Assembly (NCBI GenBank): GCA_963834725.1
Contig: CAWICN010000001.1
Location: 5,828,001-5,892,000, forward strand
DNA length: 64,000 bases
Direction of reading: 5' to 3'
DNA from: PALSA-693 sp963834725
GTDB lineage: Bacteria; Actinomycetota; Acidimicrobiia; Acidimicrobiales; Palsa-688
Shown here: positions 44,513 to 52,098 of the stretch, in pieces
How the letters are laid out: every line of letters starts with the position of its first letter
Position numbering within the stretch: position 1 is the first letter of the stretch
Program-made: the position numbers and the translations under genes
The notes under the pieces: generated by a model
The model's input: the letters and a program-made list of their open reading frames with translations, nothing else
The model's database searches: none
What the model was told of the DNA's origin: nothing

Positions 44513-45226
44513 TCAGGCACGGACGTCGACGGCGATCGACGAGGCCACCGCCTCCCCGAGGGCCAGCGGGCCGGGCTTGGTCCCGACCCGCACCCGCAGG
44601 GTCCCGCCCGGCTCCCACCCCAGCATCTCCACCGGATCTCCGATGGCCACCCCTTGCTCGCTCAGCCAGCGCAGAAGACTGGGAGCGGCGTCCACGACGC
44701 GGACCAGCCGGCCCCGCTCCCCCTCCCGGAGGTCCGACAGCCAGCGGGTCGGGGTGGTGGTCGGCGTGCCGTCAGCGGCCGGGATCGGGTCGCCGTGGGG
44801 GTCGCGGGTGGGGTGGCCGAGCGCCTCGGCGATCCGATCCAGTAGCCGGTCCGAGATCACGTGCTCGAGCACCTCGGCGTCGTCCTGGACCTCATCCCAC
44901 CGGTAGCCGAGGGCAGCCACCAGGTAGGTCTCGATCAGCCGCTGCCGGCGCAGGACCAGCAGGGCCGCCCGCCGGCCTTCCGCGGTCAGCTCCAGGCCGC
45001 CGTAGCGCCGATGCACCACGAGCCGGTCGGCGGCCAGCTTGCGCACCATGCCCGACACCGACGACGGGGTGATGCCGAGCCGGTGGGCCAGTTCACTGAC
45101 GGTGACCGGGCTCTCGCTGCGCTCTTCGATGTTGTAGATCCACTTCAGGTAGTCCTCGACCGCGGCTGTGCGCGCCGCCTGGCGGTGAGCCGCGGGCGCC
45201 GCGGCGGAGGGGTCGTTGGGCGTCAC
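44513..45226 (-). CDS. DtxR/MntR-family metal-dependent repressor
   Basis: GTG 45226 lies seven bases after the stop of the preceding small gene; 237 residues. The N-terminal winged helix (VEDYLKWIYNIEERSESPVTVSELA, ITPSSVSGMVRKLAADRLV, GLELTAEGRRAALLVLRRQRL) and dimer/metal domain (WDEVQDDAEVLEHVISDRLLDRIAEALGHPTRDPHGDPIP, with its His, Glu and Asp ligands) are intact, followed by an SH3/FeoA-like domain (GERGRLVRVVDAAPSLL). It should repress metal-uptake or metal-enzyme genes when Fe(II) or Mn(II) is bound. A box resembling DtxR sites precedes its operon and the Rieske operon. Confidence 0.9.
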   Translation of the reverse strand: MTPNDPSAAAPAAHRQAARTAAVEDYLKWIYNIEERSESPVTVSELAHRLGITPSSVSGMVRKLAADRLVVHRRYGGLELTAEGRRAALLVLRRQRLIETYLVAALGYRWDEVQDDAEVLEHVISDRLLDRIAEALGHPTRDPHGDPIPAADGTPTTTPTRWLSDLREGERGRLVRVVDAAPSLLRWLSEQGVAIGDPVEMLGWEPGGTLRVRVGTKPGPLALGEAVASSIAVDVRA

Positions 45227-45233
45227 GTGCCTG

Positions 45234-45497
45234 TCAGCGGCGCACCCGCCGCGGCCAGTCCCGGACCACCGCAAGCGCAAGCACCGCCGGGCCGATCAGT
45301 CCGATCAGCACCCAGGCCGGTTGGCCGGAGTGGATGGCCTCGGCCACGACCACCCCCAGCACGACCAGCATGGAAAGGACGACCTTCAGCTCGGGCCACT
45401 CCCGGCGCTGTCCGCTCCGATAACGCCGGCCAAAGTGATCCATACGACCAGGGTGATCCATGCGGGTGGGCTGATCCACACGAGTAGGGTAGATCAA
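45234..45497 (-). CDS. Small membrane protein upstream of the DtxR gene
   Basis: The longest form has 87 residues. The N-terminal 24 or so are three copies of a six-residue repeat (VDQPTR, MDHPGR, MDHFGR) from an 18-bp DNA repeat; the functional start may be the ATG at 45443. It then has ELKVVLSMLVVLGVVVAEAIH and WVLIGLIGPAVLALAVV, two membrane helices, and a basic end. No function known. Co-transcribed with dtxR. Confidence 0.6.
   Translation of the reverse strand: MIYPTRVDQPTRMDHPGRMDHFGRRYRSGQRREWPELKVVLSMLVVLGVVVAEAIHSGQPAWVLIGLIGPAVLALAVVRDWPRRVRR
45436..45489. repeat. Three tandem copies of an 18-bp unit
   Basis: TGATCCATACGACCAGGG, TGATCCATGCGGGTGGGC and TGATCCACACGAGTAGGG follow each other at 45436, 45454 and 45472, covering the possible start codons of the small membrane gene. 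They could be coding (six-residue repeats) or regulatory. Confidence 0.75.
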
Positions 45498-45506
45498 ACC
45501 TCAAAG

Positions 45507-45520
45507 TTAGTCGAGCCTCA
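45507..45520. promoter_or_regulatory. DtxR-like box in front of the dtxR operon
   Basis: TTAGTCGAGCCTCA; on the minus strand TGAGGCTCGACTAA. It resembles the site at 48283-48297 (minus strand TCAGGCTCGACCTAA) apart from one missing base. Confidence 0.4.
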
Positions 45521-45548
45521 TTTTGCCGGGTTCGCTCCGCCAGGTCGC

Positions 45549-46490
45549 TCACAGGTCGAGCACCAGACGTGGAGTCCGGGAGCGCGAGCAGCAGATCATC
45601 ATCATCTCTCCGGACTCCTGGTCCTCCCGGGAGAGCACGTAGTCGCGATGGTCGGGCACGCCCTCGAGGACCCTCGTTTCGCAGGTCCCGCAGGTCCCCT
45701 CCCGGCAGGAGAAGAGCGCCTCGACGCCGGCCTCCTCCACGGCCTGGAGGATGGTCTTGCCGGAAGGCACGGTTATCGTCAACTCCGAGTAGTCGAGATA
45801 GACCTCGAACCCGTCCCCGGAGGGGTCCGGCCCTCCTTCGGGCGGGCGGAACCGTTCCACGTGGAGCGCCCCATCGGGCCACGCCTCACAGCGGTTCGTG
45901 ACGGCCTCGATCAGCGGCTCGGGCCCGCAGCAGTACACCTTGCAGCCATCGCGGGGAGTCCCCAGGAACCGGGGCAGGTCGATCAGGCCGTGGTGTTCCT
46001 CGGGCCACAGGATGACCCTGTCGCCGTAGGCCGCCAGCTCCTCGACGAAGGCCATCGACGCCTGCCTGCGCCCGCCGTAGACGAGCACCCAGTCGGCGCC
46101 CGAGTCAGACACCTGGCGCACCATGGGCAGGATGGGAGTGATGCCGATCCCGCCGGCGATGAAGATGTAGCTGTCGGCCGGCTCCAGGGCAAAGTTGTTG
46201 CGTGGCCCGCGGACCTCGACGCGGTCGCCGGCCTTGATCTTCTCGTGCACGTGGGCCGACCCGCCCCGGCTTTCCGGCTCGCGCAGCACAGCCAGGCGCC
46301 AGCGGCTCCCCTCGGCCGGATCACCGCACAGGGAGTACTGCCGCTCCAGGCCTTCGCCCATGAGGAGATCGACATGAGCGCCGGGAGCCCACGATGGCAG
46401 GGCGCCACCACCTGACACCAGGTAGAGCGAGAGCACCCCTTCCGCCTCATGCTCCATTGACTCCACCACCACTTCGTACGACGGATCCAC
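45549..46490 (-). CDS. PDR/VanB-type oxidoreductase (FMN, NAD, 2Fe-2S)
   Basis: A 313-residue reductase. Order of domains: flavin-binding barrel (WAPGAHVDLLMG, RQYSLCGDP is seen as LERQYSLCGDPAE), NAD-binding domain (YIFIAGGIGITPILPM, YCCGPEPLIEAV) and a C-terminal plant-type ferredoxin with CREGTCGTCETRVLEG and MMICCSRS. This is the phthalate-dioxygenase-reductase layout; partners are Rieske oxygenases or O-demethylases such as VanA. It ends an operon with a Rieske protein and an amidohydrolase, but no oxygenase alpha subunit is nearby. The GTG start has only a weak ribosome site. Confidence 0.9.
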   Translation of the reverse strand: MDPSYEVVVESMEHEAEGVLSLYLVSGGGALPSWAPGAHVDLLMGEGLERQYSLCGDPAEGSRWRLAVLREPESRGGSAHVHEKIKAGDRVEVRGPRNNFALEPADSYIFIAGGIGITPILPMVRQVSDSGADWVLVYGGRRQASMAFVEELAAYGDRVILWPEEHHGLIDLPRFLGTPRDGCKVYCCGPEPLIEAVTNRCEAWPDGALHVERFRPPEGGPDPSGDGFEVYLDYSELTITVPSGKTILQAVEEAGVEALFSCREGTCGTCETRVLEGVPDHRDYVLSREDQESGEMMMICCSRSRTPRLVLDL

Positions 46491-46515
46491 CGGATGTCAG
46501 CCTTGTTGTGCTCCC

Positions 46516-47607
46516 TCAGAGCCGGTACCAGCGGCGGGCCGTCTCGGCCATGATGTTGCCGTGGACGGATGAGGGCATGGCGCTGAGCAGGACGGAGACG
46601 TCCTCGTCGTAGCCGTGCGGGTAGTCGGTAGCGAACATGAGGAAATCGTCGGTGCCCAGCCATCCTGTCACTTTGGCCACCAGCTCCGGTGGTCCGGCGT
46701 CGATGGGCGCGGTAGAGAAGCGCATGTGGTCCCGGATGATGTCGAGAGGCGGGCGGTCGACCCAGGGAACCTCGCGGTGCAGGCCCCGCCACTCCTTGTT
46801 CATCCGCCACCCCCAGCCTGGCAGCCAGAGGAAGCCGCCTTCCATCACGGACATCCGCAGGTTGGGGCACACCTGGAAGACACCCTCGCTGATGATGCTG
46901 GTGACCTGCGACGTGTAGGACAGCCACTCCGAGCCGTAGCTCTCGATGTACCAGGAGGCGTAGCCGGTAGAGGATGGGGCCACCTCGGTGGTGCCGCCCG
47001 CGTGCAGGCCGGCTACCAGGTCGCGGGCCTCCATGGCCTTTAACACCGGGTGAAAGTGGCGCTGCCCCCATAGCTGGTCGTTGCGGATCGGCAGCAGCAC
47101 CTGGACGAACCCGGGGTGGTCGCCGACCCGCTCGATCTCTTGAACCATGGCCGCCGGATCACGGGCCGGAATGGTGATCGACGCCCGCAGGCGGGAGTCC
47201 TTTGCCAACCATTCCGTCATGACCCAGTCGTTGACAGCCCGGGCCAGGGCGGCCGCCCAGTCGGGGTGACGCAGGCTGTCGACGCCGTAATAACAGTTGA
47301 GGATGGCGAAGTCGACCTCCCACGGGTCGAGGATGTGCTCCTGGAGGAGGGCCAGGCTGGATGCAGGGGGCTTGTTGTCGGCCGGGCGCCACTCCGATCG
47401 GCAAGACCGGGGTGACGCGGGCGGATAGGCCGCAGCGGCGCCTCCCGGGCCGCGATAGTTGCGTTCGATGCACCAGTCCACCCAGATCGGCTCCATGTAG
47501 GGATACAGCGTGTCGATCGAGGGCACGTTGGCGTGGACGTCCACGTCGATGACCGGTCCGTCCCACAGCTCCCGCCGGGACGTCGTCAATGGCAGGGTGG
47601 CGGTCAC
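46516..47607 (-). CDS. Amidohydrolase 2 (ACMSD-like), copy 1
   Basis: A 363-residue TIM-barrel metal hydrolase whose GTG overlaps the Rieske stop (GTGA). Features: VIDVDVHANVPSI (first metal motif), VDFAILNCYYGVDS, PARDPAAMVQEIERVGDHPGFVQVLLP in outline, AGLHAGGTTE (metal His), FLWLPGWGWRMNKEW and MFATDYPHGYDED (metal Asp). COG2159 members hydrolyse or decarboxylate aromatic and ring-cleavage acids. It is only distantly similar to the two tandem copies upstream, so it probably has its own substrate. Confidence 0.87.
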   Translation of the reverse strand: MTATLPLTTSRRELWDGPVIDVDVHANVPSIDTLYPYMEPIWVDWCIERNYRGPGGAAAAYPPASPRSCRSEWRPADNKPPASSLALLQEHILDPWEVDFAILNCYYGVDSLRHPDWAAALARAVNDWVMTEWLAKDSRLRASITIPARDPAAMVQEIERVGDHPGFVQVLLPIRNDQLWGQRHFHPVLKAMEARDLVAGLHAGGTTEVAPSSTGYASWYIESYGSEWLSYTSQVTSIISEGVFQVCPNLRMSVMEGGFLWLPGWGWRMNKEWRGLHREVPWVDRPPLDIIRDHMRFSTAPIDAGPPELVAKVTGWLGTDDFLMFATDYPHGYDEDVSVLLSAMPSSVHGNIMAETARRWYRL

Positions 47608-48182
47608 GCGTTCTCCTCCGCGGGCTTGGTTGCTGCAGATTTGGGCGGGCGGGGCGGCCGGACGGGATCCAGGTTGACCACGATGTAGTCGTCTTCGACC
47701 GTGATCGGAATGGTCTCAGCCTGATACGGCCCAGGGATCCGGCCGGGCACAACCGGATGGGGGACGGTGCCCTGCTCGATCGGTCTGCGCTCACCGGCGG
47801 TCACGCCCACCTGGCCGGCATCGATCTCGGTGACGACCACCTGGCCCTCCTCCACCTGAACCTGATAGGGCCGGACGCGCACCGTCGTCGGATCGAGATA
47901 CGACTGACCGGTCCGGACGTCGAACTCCCATCCGTGCCACGGGCACATGAGGAGCTTGGTCGAGGCGTCGTAGGTGAACTGGCCGGGGCCGTCCGACATC
48001 AACGTCCCTACCAGGCGGCCCCGGCACAACTCGCCACCCTTGTGGGGGCACTGGTTCAGGAGGCCGTAGAACTCGCCCTGCATGTTGAAGATGCCGATCG
48101 AACGGTTGTTCACCGTGACGACCATCCCTTCCCCGTCTTTGAGCTCGCTAGCTTTCCCGACGACGAACTTCCTTGCGGGCAT
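47604..48182 (-). CDS. Rieske [2Fe-2S] protein
   Basis: ATG 48182, with AAAGGAAG upstream, gives 192 residues. The Rieske ligands are CPHKGG and CPWHGWEFD, separated by a longer stretch than in simple ferredoxins. The remaining 80 residues have no known domain. It is shorter than an oxygenase alpha subunit and has no mononuclear-iron site, so it is either the ferredoxin partner of the PDR-type reductase or a Rieske component for an enzyme elsewhere. First gene of the operon Rieske-amidohydrolase-reductase. Confidence 0.88.
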   Translation of the reverse strand: MPARKFVVGKASELKDGEGMVVTVNNRSIGIFNMQGEFYGLLNQCPHKGGELCRGRLVGTLMSDGPGQFTYDASTKLLMCPWHGWEFDVRTGQSYLDPTTVRVRPYQVQVEEGQVVVTEIDAGQVGVTAGERRPIEQGTVPHPVVPGRIPGPYQAETIPITVEDDYIVVNLDPVRPPRPPKSAATKPAEENA

Positions 48183-48282
48183 CCTCCACTTCCTTTCGGC
48201 CGATATCGCCGCGACTTGGCCGTCCAGGCGGTCTCGGTCGCCTTCCCCCGACCCCCTTCGGGTGGTTTGCGGCGGACCAAAT

Positions 48283-48297
48283 TTAGGTCGAGCCTGA
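48283..48297. promoter_or_regulatory. DtxR-like box before the Rieske operon
   Basis: TTAGGTCGAGCCTGA, an imperfect palindrome of the form TNAGG-N5-CCTNA, about 100 bases before ATG 48182. It shares TTAG(G)TCGAGCCT with the site before the dtxR operon. Confidence 0.45.
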
Positions 48298-48373
48298 GTT
48301 GGATCCCAAATCGTCCGGAATACTCGCGGTTCGTGGCTTGTCGGGTTTTTCTGTAGCGCACGCCCCTTCAACT

Positions 48374-48428
48374 GGGCACCATTCGCGACAGAAAACCGCT
48401 GAAAGGGCACGATTCGCGACAGAGAACG
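48374..48428. repeat. Direct repeat, 24-25 bp, 31-bp period
   Basis: GGGCACCATTCGCGACAG (from 48374) and GGGCACGATTCGCGACAG (from 48405), each followed by AAAACC or AGAACG. The first 18 bases differ at one position. Possible protein-binding pair or the footprint of a mobile repeat. Confidence 0.75.
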
Positions 48429-48544
48429 CAGCCGGGCCCCCGCTCACCAGCTCAAGGTCTCCGCGGCGCGCCTCAGCTGCAGGTAGGCGCGCCTCGGGCG
48501 CCAGGCCACCCCGCCGGCGGAGGGCGGGCGACAGGGCGGCAGGA

Positions 48545-49711
48545 TCAGCGCCGCTCGAGGCCGGTACCGGGCAGTAGCTGGATGCCGAACAGGTCGCGGG
48601 CGTTCTCACCCAGGATGCGCCGGCACTGCGCCTCGTCGGCCCGCCGGATGAAGATCTCGGGCTCGTCGAAGTCCCAGTGCGGGTAGTCCGAGGAGAACAT
48701 GAGCTTGTCGCCCATCCCGGAAGCCTCGAAGGACTCTATGACCTCGTCGATCCACTCTTCCTTCTCCGGCTCCTCCATCGGTTGGGTCGTGTACCAGAAG
48801 TTGTCGCGGATGTACTCCGACGGACGACGCTGGAGGTGCGACACCTCCCGGCCCAACACCTCGAAGGCCTTGTCGAGCCGCCAGGCGAAGGGCACCGCCC
48901 ATGACCAGCCGAGCTCCGCCATCACGATCTTCAGCTTCGGGAACCGGTCGAATACCCCCTCGTAGACCAGGCTGCTCACCACCGGGAAGTTGAACCCGGC
49001 GAAGTCACAGTGCTCCTCGAAGTAATAGTTGGCCGGGCCGGACGGCGTGATGCGCAGGGCCGCCAGCACGTGGAAGCCCACCGGGATGCCGTAGTGCTCG
49101 CAGACCTCGTAGATGGGCCAGTAGCTGGGATGGCCCGCGGGGCGCAGGTTGTCCGGGGCCCACAGCACCTGCTTCCAGCGATCGCCGTACTCGCCCATCT
49201 CCTCCCGGCAGCGCACGATCTCGGCCGCGCCGGCCGCGGGGAGCTCGTAGGGGCAGGTGATGGACCCGTACCAGCGCGGGTCGGCGGCCAGCCAGTTGTC
49301 GCGGCGCGCTTCGTTCATGGCCCGGCACATGGCGATGGACAGCTCGGCGGGCTGTCGACCCGATCCCGCCATCCGGAATCCGCCGATGTCGTTGAGCACG
49401 GCGCCGCTCATGTCGTAGCGGTCGAGCAGCTGCTCGGCGGCGAACTGCGGGTTGCTGCCCGGCGGCCCACCCTCGGGCGGCTCCGCGTCCCAGCGGCTGG
49501 CGAACTCGCGGTGACGGGGACGCTCGCCACCGGACATAAAGCCGCCGAAGGTCATCCCGATATCCCGCACATAGTCCTCCCATCGCTTCGGGAGGTACGT
49601 CATCACACTGATGCTGTTCCTCCCCACGGACGGGTGGACGTCGGAGTCAATGATCCCGATCTTGGTGCCGGACTGTGGCGCCGCCTGCCCCGGCTCGAAT
49701 GTCAATGCCAT
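48545..49711 (-). CDS. Amidohydrolase 2 (ACMSD-like), tandem copy 2
   Basis: ATG 49711 follows AGGAGGGG; 388 residues. Metal and active-site blocks: IIDSDVHPSVG, VGFHVLAALRITPSG, MAELGWSWAVPFAWRLD and MFSSDYPHWDFDEP. The first motif is DVHP rather than the DxHxH of ACMSD, as in many COG2159 enzymes of catabolic clusters. Its close paralogue follows immediately upstream (49810-51009) with near-identical blocks throughout, so the pair arose by tandem duplication. Confidence 0.88.
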   Translation of the reverse strand: MALTFEPGQAAPQSGTKIGIIDSDVHPSVGRNSISVMTYLPKRWEDYVRDIGMTFGGFMSGGERPRHREFASRWDAEPPEGGPPGSNPQFAAEQLLDRYDMSGAVLNDIGGFRMAGSGRQPAELSIAMCRAMNEARRDNWLAADPRWYGSITCPYELPAAGAAEIVRCREEMGEYGDRWKQVLWAPDNLRPAGHPSYWPIYEVCEHYGIPVGFHVLAALRITPSGPANYYFEEHCDFAGFNFPVVSSLVYEGVFDRFPKLKIVMAELGWSWAVPFAWRLDKAFEVLGREVSHLQRRPSEYIRDNFWYTTQPMEEPEKEEWIDEVIESFEASGMGDKLMFSSDYPHWDFDEPEIFIRRADEAQCRRILGENARDLFGIQLLPGTGLERR

Positions 49712-49809
49712 GGTGGTGGTTCCCCTCCTGGTCGACCTGCGACCATGCGTACCGGTATCAGTTTGGAGCCGACGACGACGAGGGCCTCAGGATCAAGCCC
49801 CTCGGCCGG

Positions 49810-51009
49810 TCAAGGCCGCTGGAGATCTAAGGGACGCTCGAGCCCGGAGTTCGGGATGAAGTCGATATGGAACAGGTCCCGGGAGTTTTCGCCGAGCAGC
49901 CGGCGACACTGGGCCTCGTCGGAGTTGTGGATGAAAAGGTCCGGCTCGTCGAAGTCCCAATGCGGGTAGTCAGAGGAGAACAAGACCTTGTCGCCCATGC
50001 CCGACGCCTCGTACACCTCGAGGACCTCGTCGAACCACTCGTCCTTCTCGGGCTCTTCCATCGGCTGGGTGGTGTACCAGATGTGGTCCCGCACGTACTC
50101 GGAGGGGAGCCGCTGGAGGTGGGAGACCTCCCGTCCCATGACCCGGAAGGCATGATCCAGCCGCCAGGCCAGGGGGACAGCCCAGGACCAGCCCAGCTCC
50201 ACCATCACGATCTTCAGCTTGGGGAACCGGTCAAAGACGCCCTCGAAGACGAAGCTGCTCACCACCGGGAAGTTGAATCCGGCGAAGTCGCAGTGCTCCT
50301 CGAAGTAGTAGTTGGCCGGTCCGGACGGCGTGATGCGGTGCGACGCCAGCACGTGGAAACCGACCGGGAGGTCATAGTGCTCGCAAGCTTCGTAAATGGG
50401 CCAGTAGCTGGGGTGGCCCGCCGGCCGCAGGTTGTCGGGGGCCATGAGCACCGTCTTCCAGCGGTCGCCGTACTCGCCCATCTCCTCCTTGCAATGCCGG
50501 ATCTCTGCCGCGCCCGCCTCGGGCAGCTCGTAGGGGAGGTTGATGGCGGCGTACCAACGGGGGTCGACCTCGAGCCAGTTCTCCCGACGGGCCTCATTGA
50601 TGGCCCGACAAAAGGCGATCGACATCTCGGCCGGCTGGCGGCCGGCTCCGGCCATACGGAACCCGCCGATGTCATTGAGGATGGCCCCGCTCATGTCGTA
50701 CTTGTCGAGCAGCTGCTGGGCGGCGAACTGCGGGCTGCTGCCCGGCGCCCTCCCTTCGGGCGGCTCGGCGTCCCACCGGCTGGCGTACTCGCGGTGGCGG
50801 GGACGCTCACCGCCGGAGCTCCCTCCGTGCATCGGTCCGACCAGTCTGACATAGTCCTGCCAGCGCTTCGGCATGTGCTTGAGCACCGCCGGCACCACCG
50901 GGTTCATCGACGGGTGAACATCCGCGTCGATGATCGCGACTTTGTTGCTGGTGGCGGGCGTCGCGCTGCCCGGCTCGGTAGTCAATGCCAGCTGGGTGTC
51001 CCTGGCCAT
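49810..51009 (-). CDS. Amidohydrolase 2 (ACMSD-like), tandem copy 3
   Basis: I choose ATG 51009 (399 residues) because GAGGG precedes it at good spacing and the paralogue starts at the same homologous point (ALTTEPG versus ALTFEPG); ATG 51027/51030 add RDTQ-repeat residues. Motifs: IIDADVHPSMN, VGFHVLASHRITPSG, MVELGWSWAVPLAWRLD and LFSSDYPHWDFDEP. The two tandem copies may act on related substrates or form a heteromer. Gaps of 98 bases between the genes suggest one transcript. Confidence 0.87.
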   Translation of the reverse strand: MARDTQLALTTEPGSATPATSNKVAIIDADVHPSMNPVVPAVLKHMPKRWQDYVRLVGPMHGGSSGGERPRHREYASRWDAEPPEGRAPGSSPQFAAQQLLDKYDMSGAILNDIGGFRMAGAGRQPAEMSIAFCRAINEARRENWLEVDPRWYAAINLPYELPEAGAAEIRHCKEEMGEYGDRWKTVLMAPDNLRPAGHPSYWPIYEACEHYDLPVGFHVLASHRITPSGPANYYFEEHCDFAGFNFPVVSSFVFEGVFDRFPKLKIVMVELGWSWAVPLAWRLDHAFRVMGREVSHLQRLPSEYVRDHIWYTTQPMEEPEKDEWFDEVLEVYEASGMGDKVLFSSDYPHWDFDEPDLFIHNSDEAQCRRLLGENSRDLFHIDFIPNSGLERPLDLQRP

Positions 51010-51190
51010 CTGGGTGTCCCTCGTCATCATCGTGGCGGCAGACTTCTCCGCGTTTTTAACAAAAGACAATGTAGTGATCGATGAAATAGGTGTCAACGAA
51101 GCCCCGGGGGCGATGCGCAGCCGGGGCGGAGCCGGGTACTCGGAGCCAGTCCTCAGGGCCCCGATCTCTCACCTGCAGGGCGCCTTCGGG

Positions 51191-51964
51191 CTATGACCGG
51201 TCCCTCGCCTCCCCGGCCTTGGCGTCCTTCAAGGCGGCAATGGCCGCAGAGAGGAACAACCCGCCGTCCGACCCGAGCGAGGCCAACCGGACGCCACGGG
51301 AGATCCAGGTGGTGGCGGTGGCCGCGTTCATCTGATGCATGCCGAGGATGATGTTGTTAGCCTCGCACGCTTTGCGGATGCGCTCGACGGGCTCGAGCAG
51401 CTGGTCGGAATTGAACGCCGTGAGGGGGTTGAGGCCGAGGCCGATGGAAAGGTCGGCGGGCCCGACGTACACGCCGGCCAGCCCCTCGACCGCGGCGATC
51501 TCGTCGACGTTCTGAAGGCCGTCGGCGGTCTCGATCATCACGAACACGCTGACCCGGTCGGCGAGCGCCATCAGGTCATCGACCCGGAGGTCCGGGCGGT
51601 TCGGCCCGAAGCTACGCACCCCCCGTGGCGGGTACCGGGTGGCGGCCACTGCCGCCTCCGCTTCGGCGGCGTTATCAACCATCGGGACGATGATCCCGTC
51701 CGCTCCAGCGTCGCAGAGCCGCTGGATGAGAGCCGGGTCGTTCTTGGACACCCGCACGATGATGGCCGGGCTGCCCGCAGGCACCCGTTGCAGCATCGAA
51801 GCCGCCTGGGCCTCGTTGTAGGCGGTGTGCTGGCAGTCGATGCCGATGTAGTCATACTGGGCCCGCCGGTACAGGTCCAGGCTGAACTCCGAGCCACTGG
51901 CGACCCACCCACCGATGGCGGCACGGTCCTGATCCCAGACGGCTTTCAGTGAGCTGTGTGTCAT
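51191..51964 (-). CDS. HpcH/HpaI-family aldolase
   Basis: ATG 51964 (AAAGG upstream) gives 257 residues of a class II-type TIM-barrel aldolase: YDYIGIDCQHTAYNEAQA, ADGIIVPMVDNAAEAEAAV, FVMIETADGLQNVDEIAAVEGLAGVYVGPADLSIGLG in pieces with the metal-binding Glu and Asp. HpaI-like enzymes cleave 4-hydroxy-2-oxo acids into pyruvate plus an aldehyde, a normal last step of meta-cleavage pathways. This fits the aromatic or ring-acid catabolic setting of the island. Confidence 0.87.
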   Translation of the reverse strand: MTHSSLKAVWDQDRAAIGGWVASGSEFSLDLYRRAQYDYIGIDCQHTAYNEAQAASMLQRVPAGSPAIIVRVSKNDPALIQRLCDAGADGIIVPMVDNAAEAEAAVAATRYPPRGVRSFGPNRPDLRVDDLMALADRVSVFVMIETADGLQNVDEIAAVEGLAGVYVGPADLSIGLGLNPLTAFNSDQLLEPVERIRKACEANNIILGMHQMNAATATTWISRGVRLASLGSDGGLFLSAAIAALKDAKAGEARDRS

Positions 51965-52098
51965 GTGCTGCTGACCTTTCTTCTGATCGGCCTTTCTTAT
52001 GCTTCGGCCTTTCTCAATCTTCTCCTCCGGCAGTCTGCTTCTCCGGTAGTTGCGAAGCGCACGGTCGGCGCCCCCTCGCTGTTGCCGATCTGGACCAA

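Larger units (their letters stand above)
48183..48544. other. Promoter region of the Rieske operon
   Basis: About 360 bases with no gene. Contains the DtxR-like box at 48283 and two direct repeats at 48374 and 48405. Confidence 0.6.

Noticed and set aside
48374..48428. Direct repeats considered as a two-unit CRISPR
   Set aside because: Only two copies, spacer too short, no leader or cas genes.
49867..51084. 405-codon plus-strand frame opposite the third amidohydrolase
   Set aside because: Antisense shadow with Val/Gly/Arg-rich composition; the minus strand has full metal motifs.
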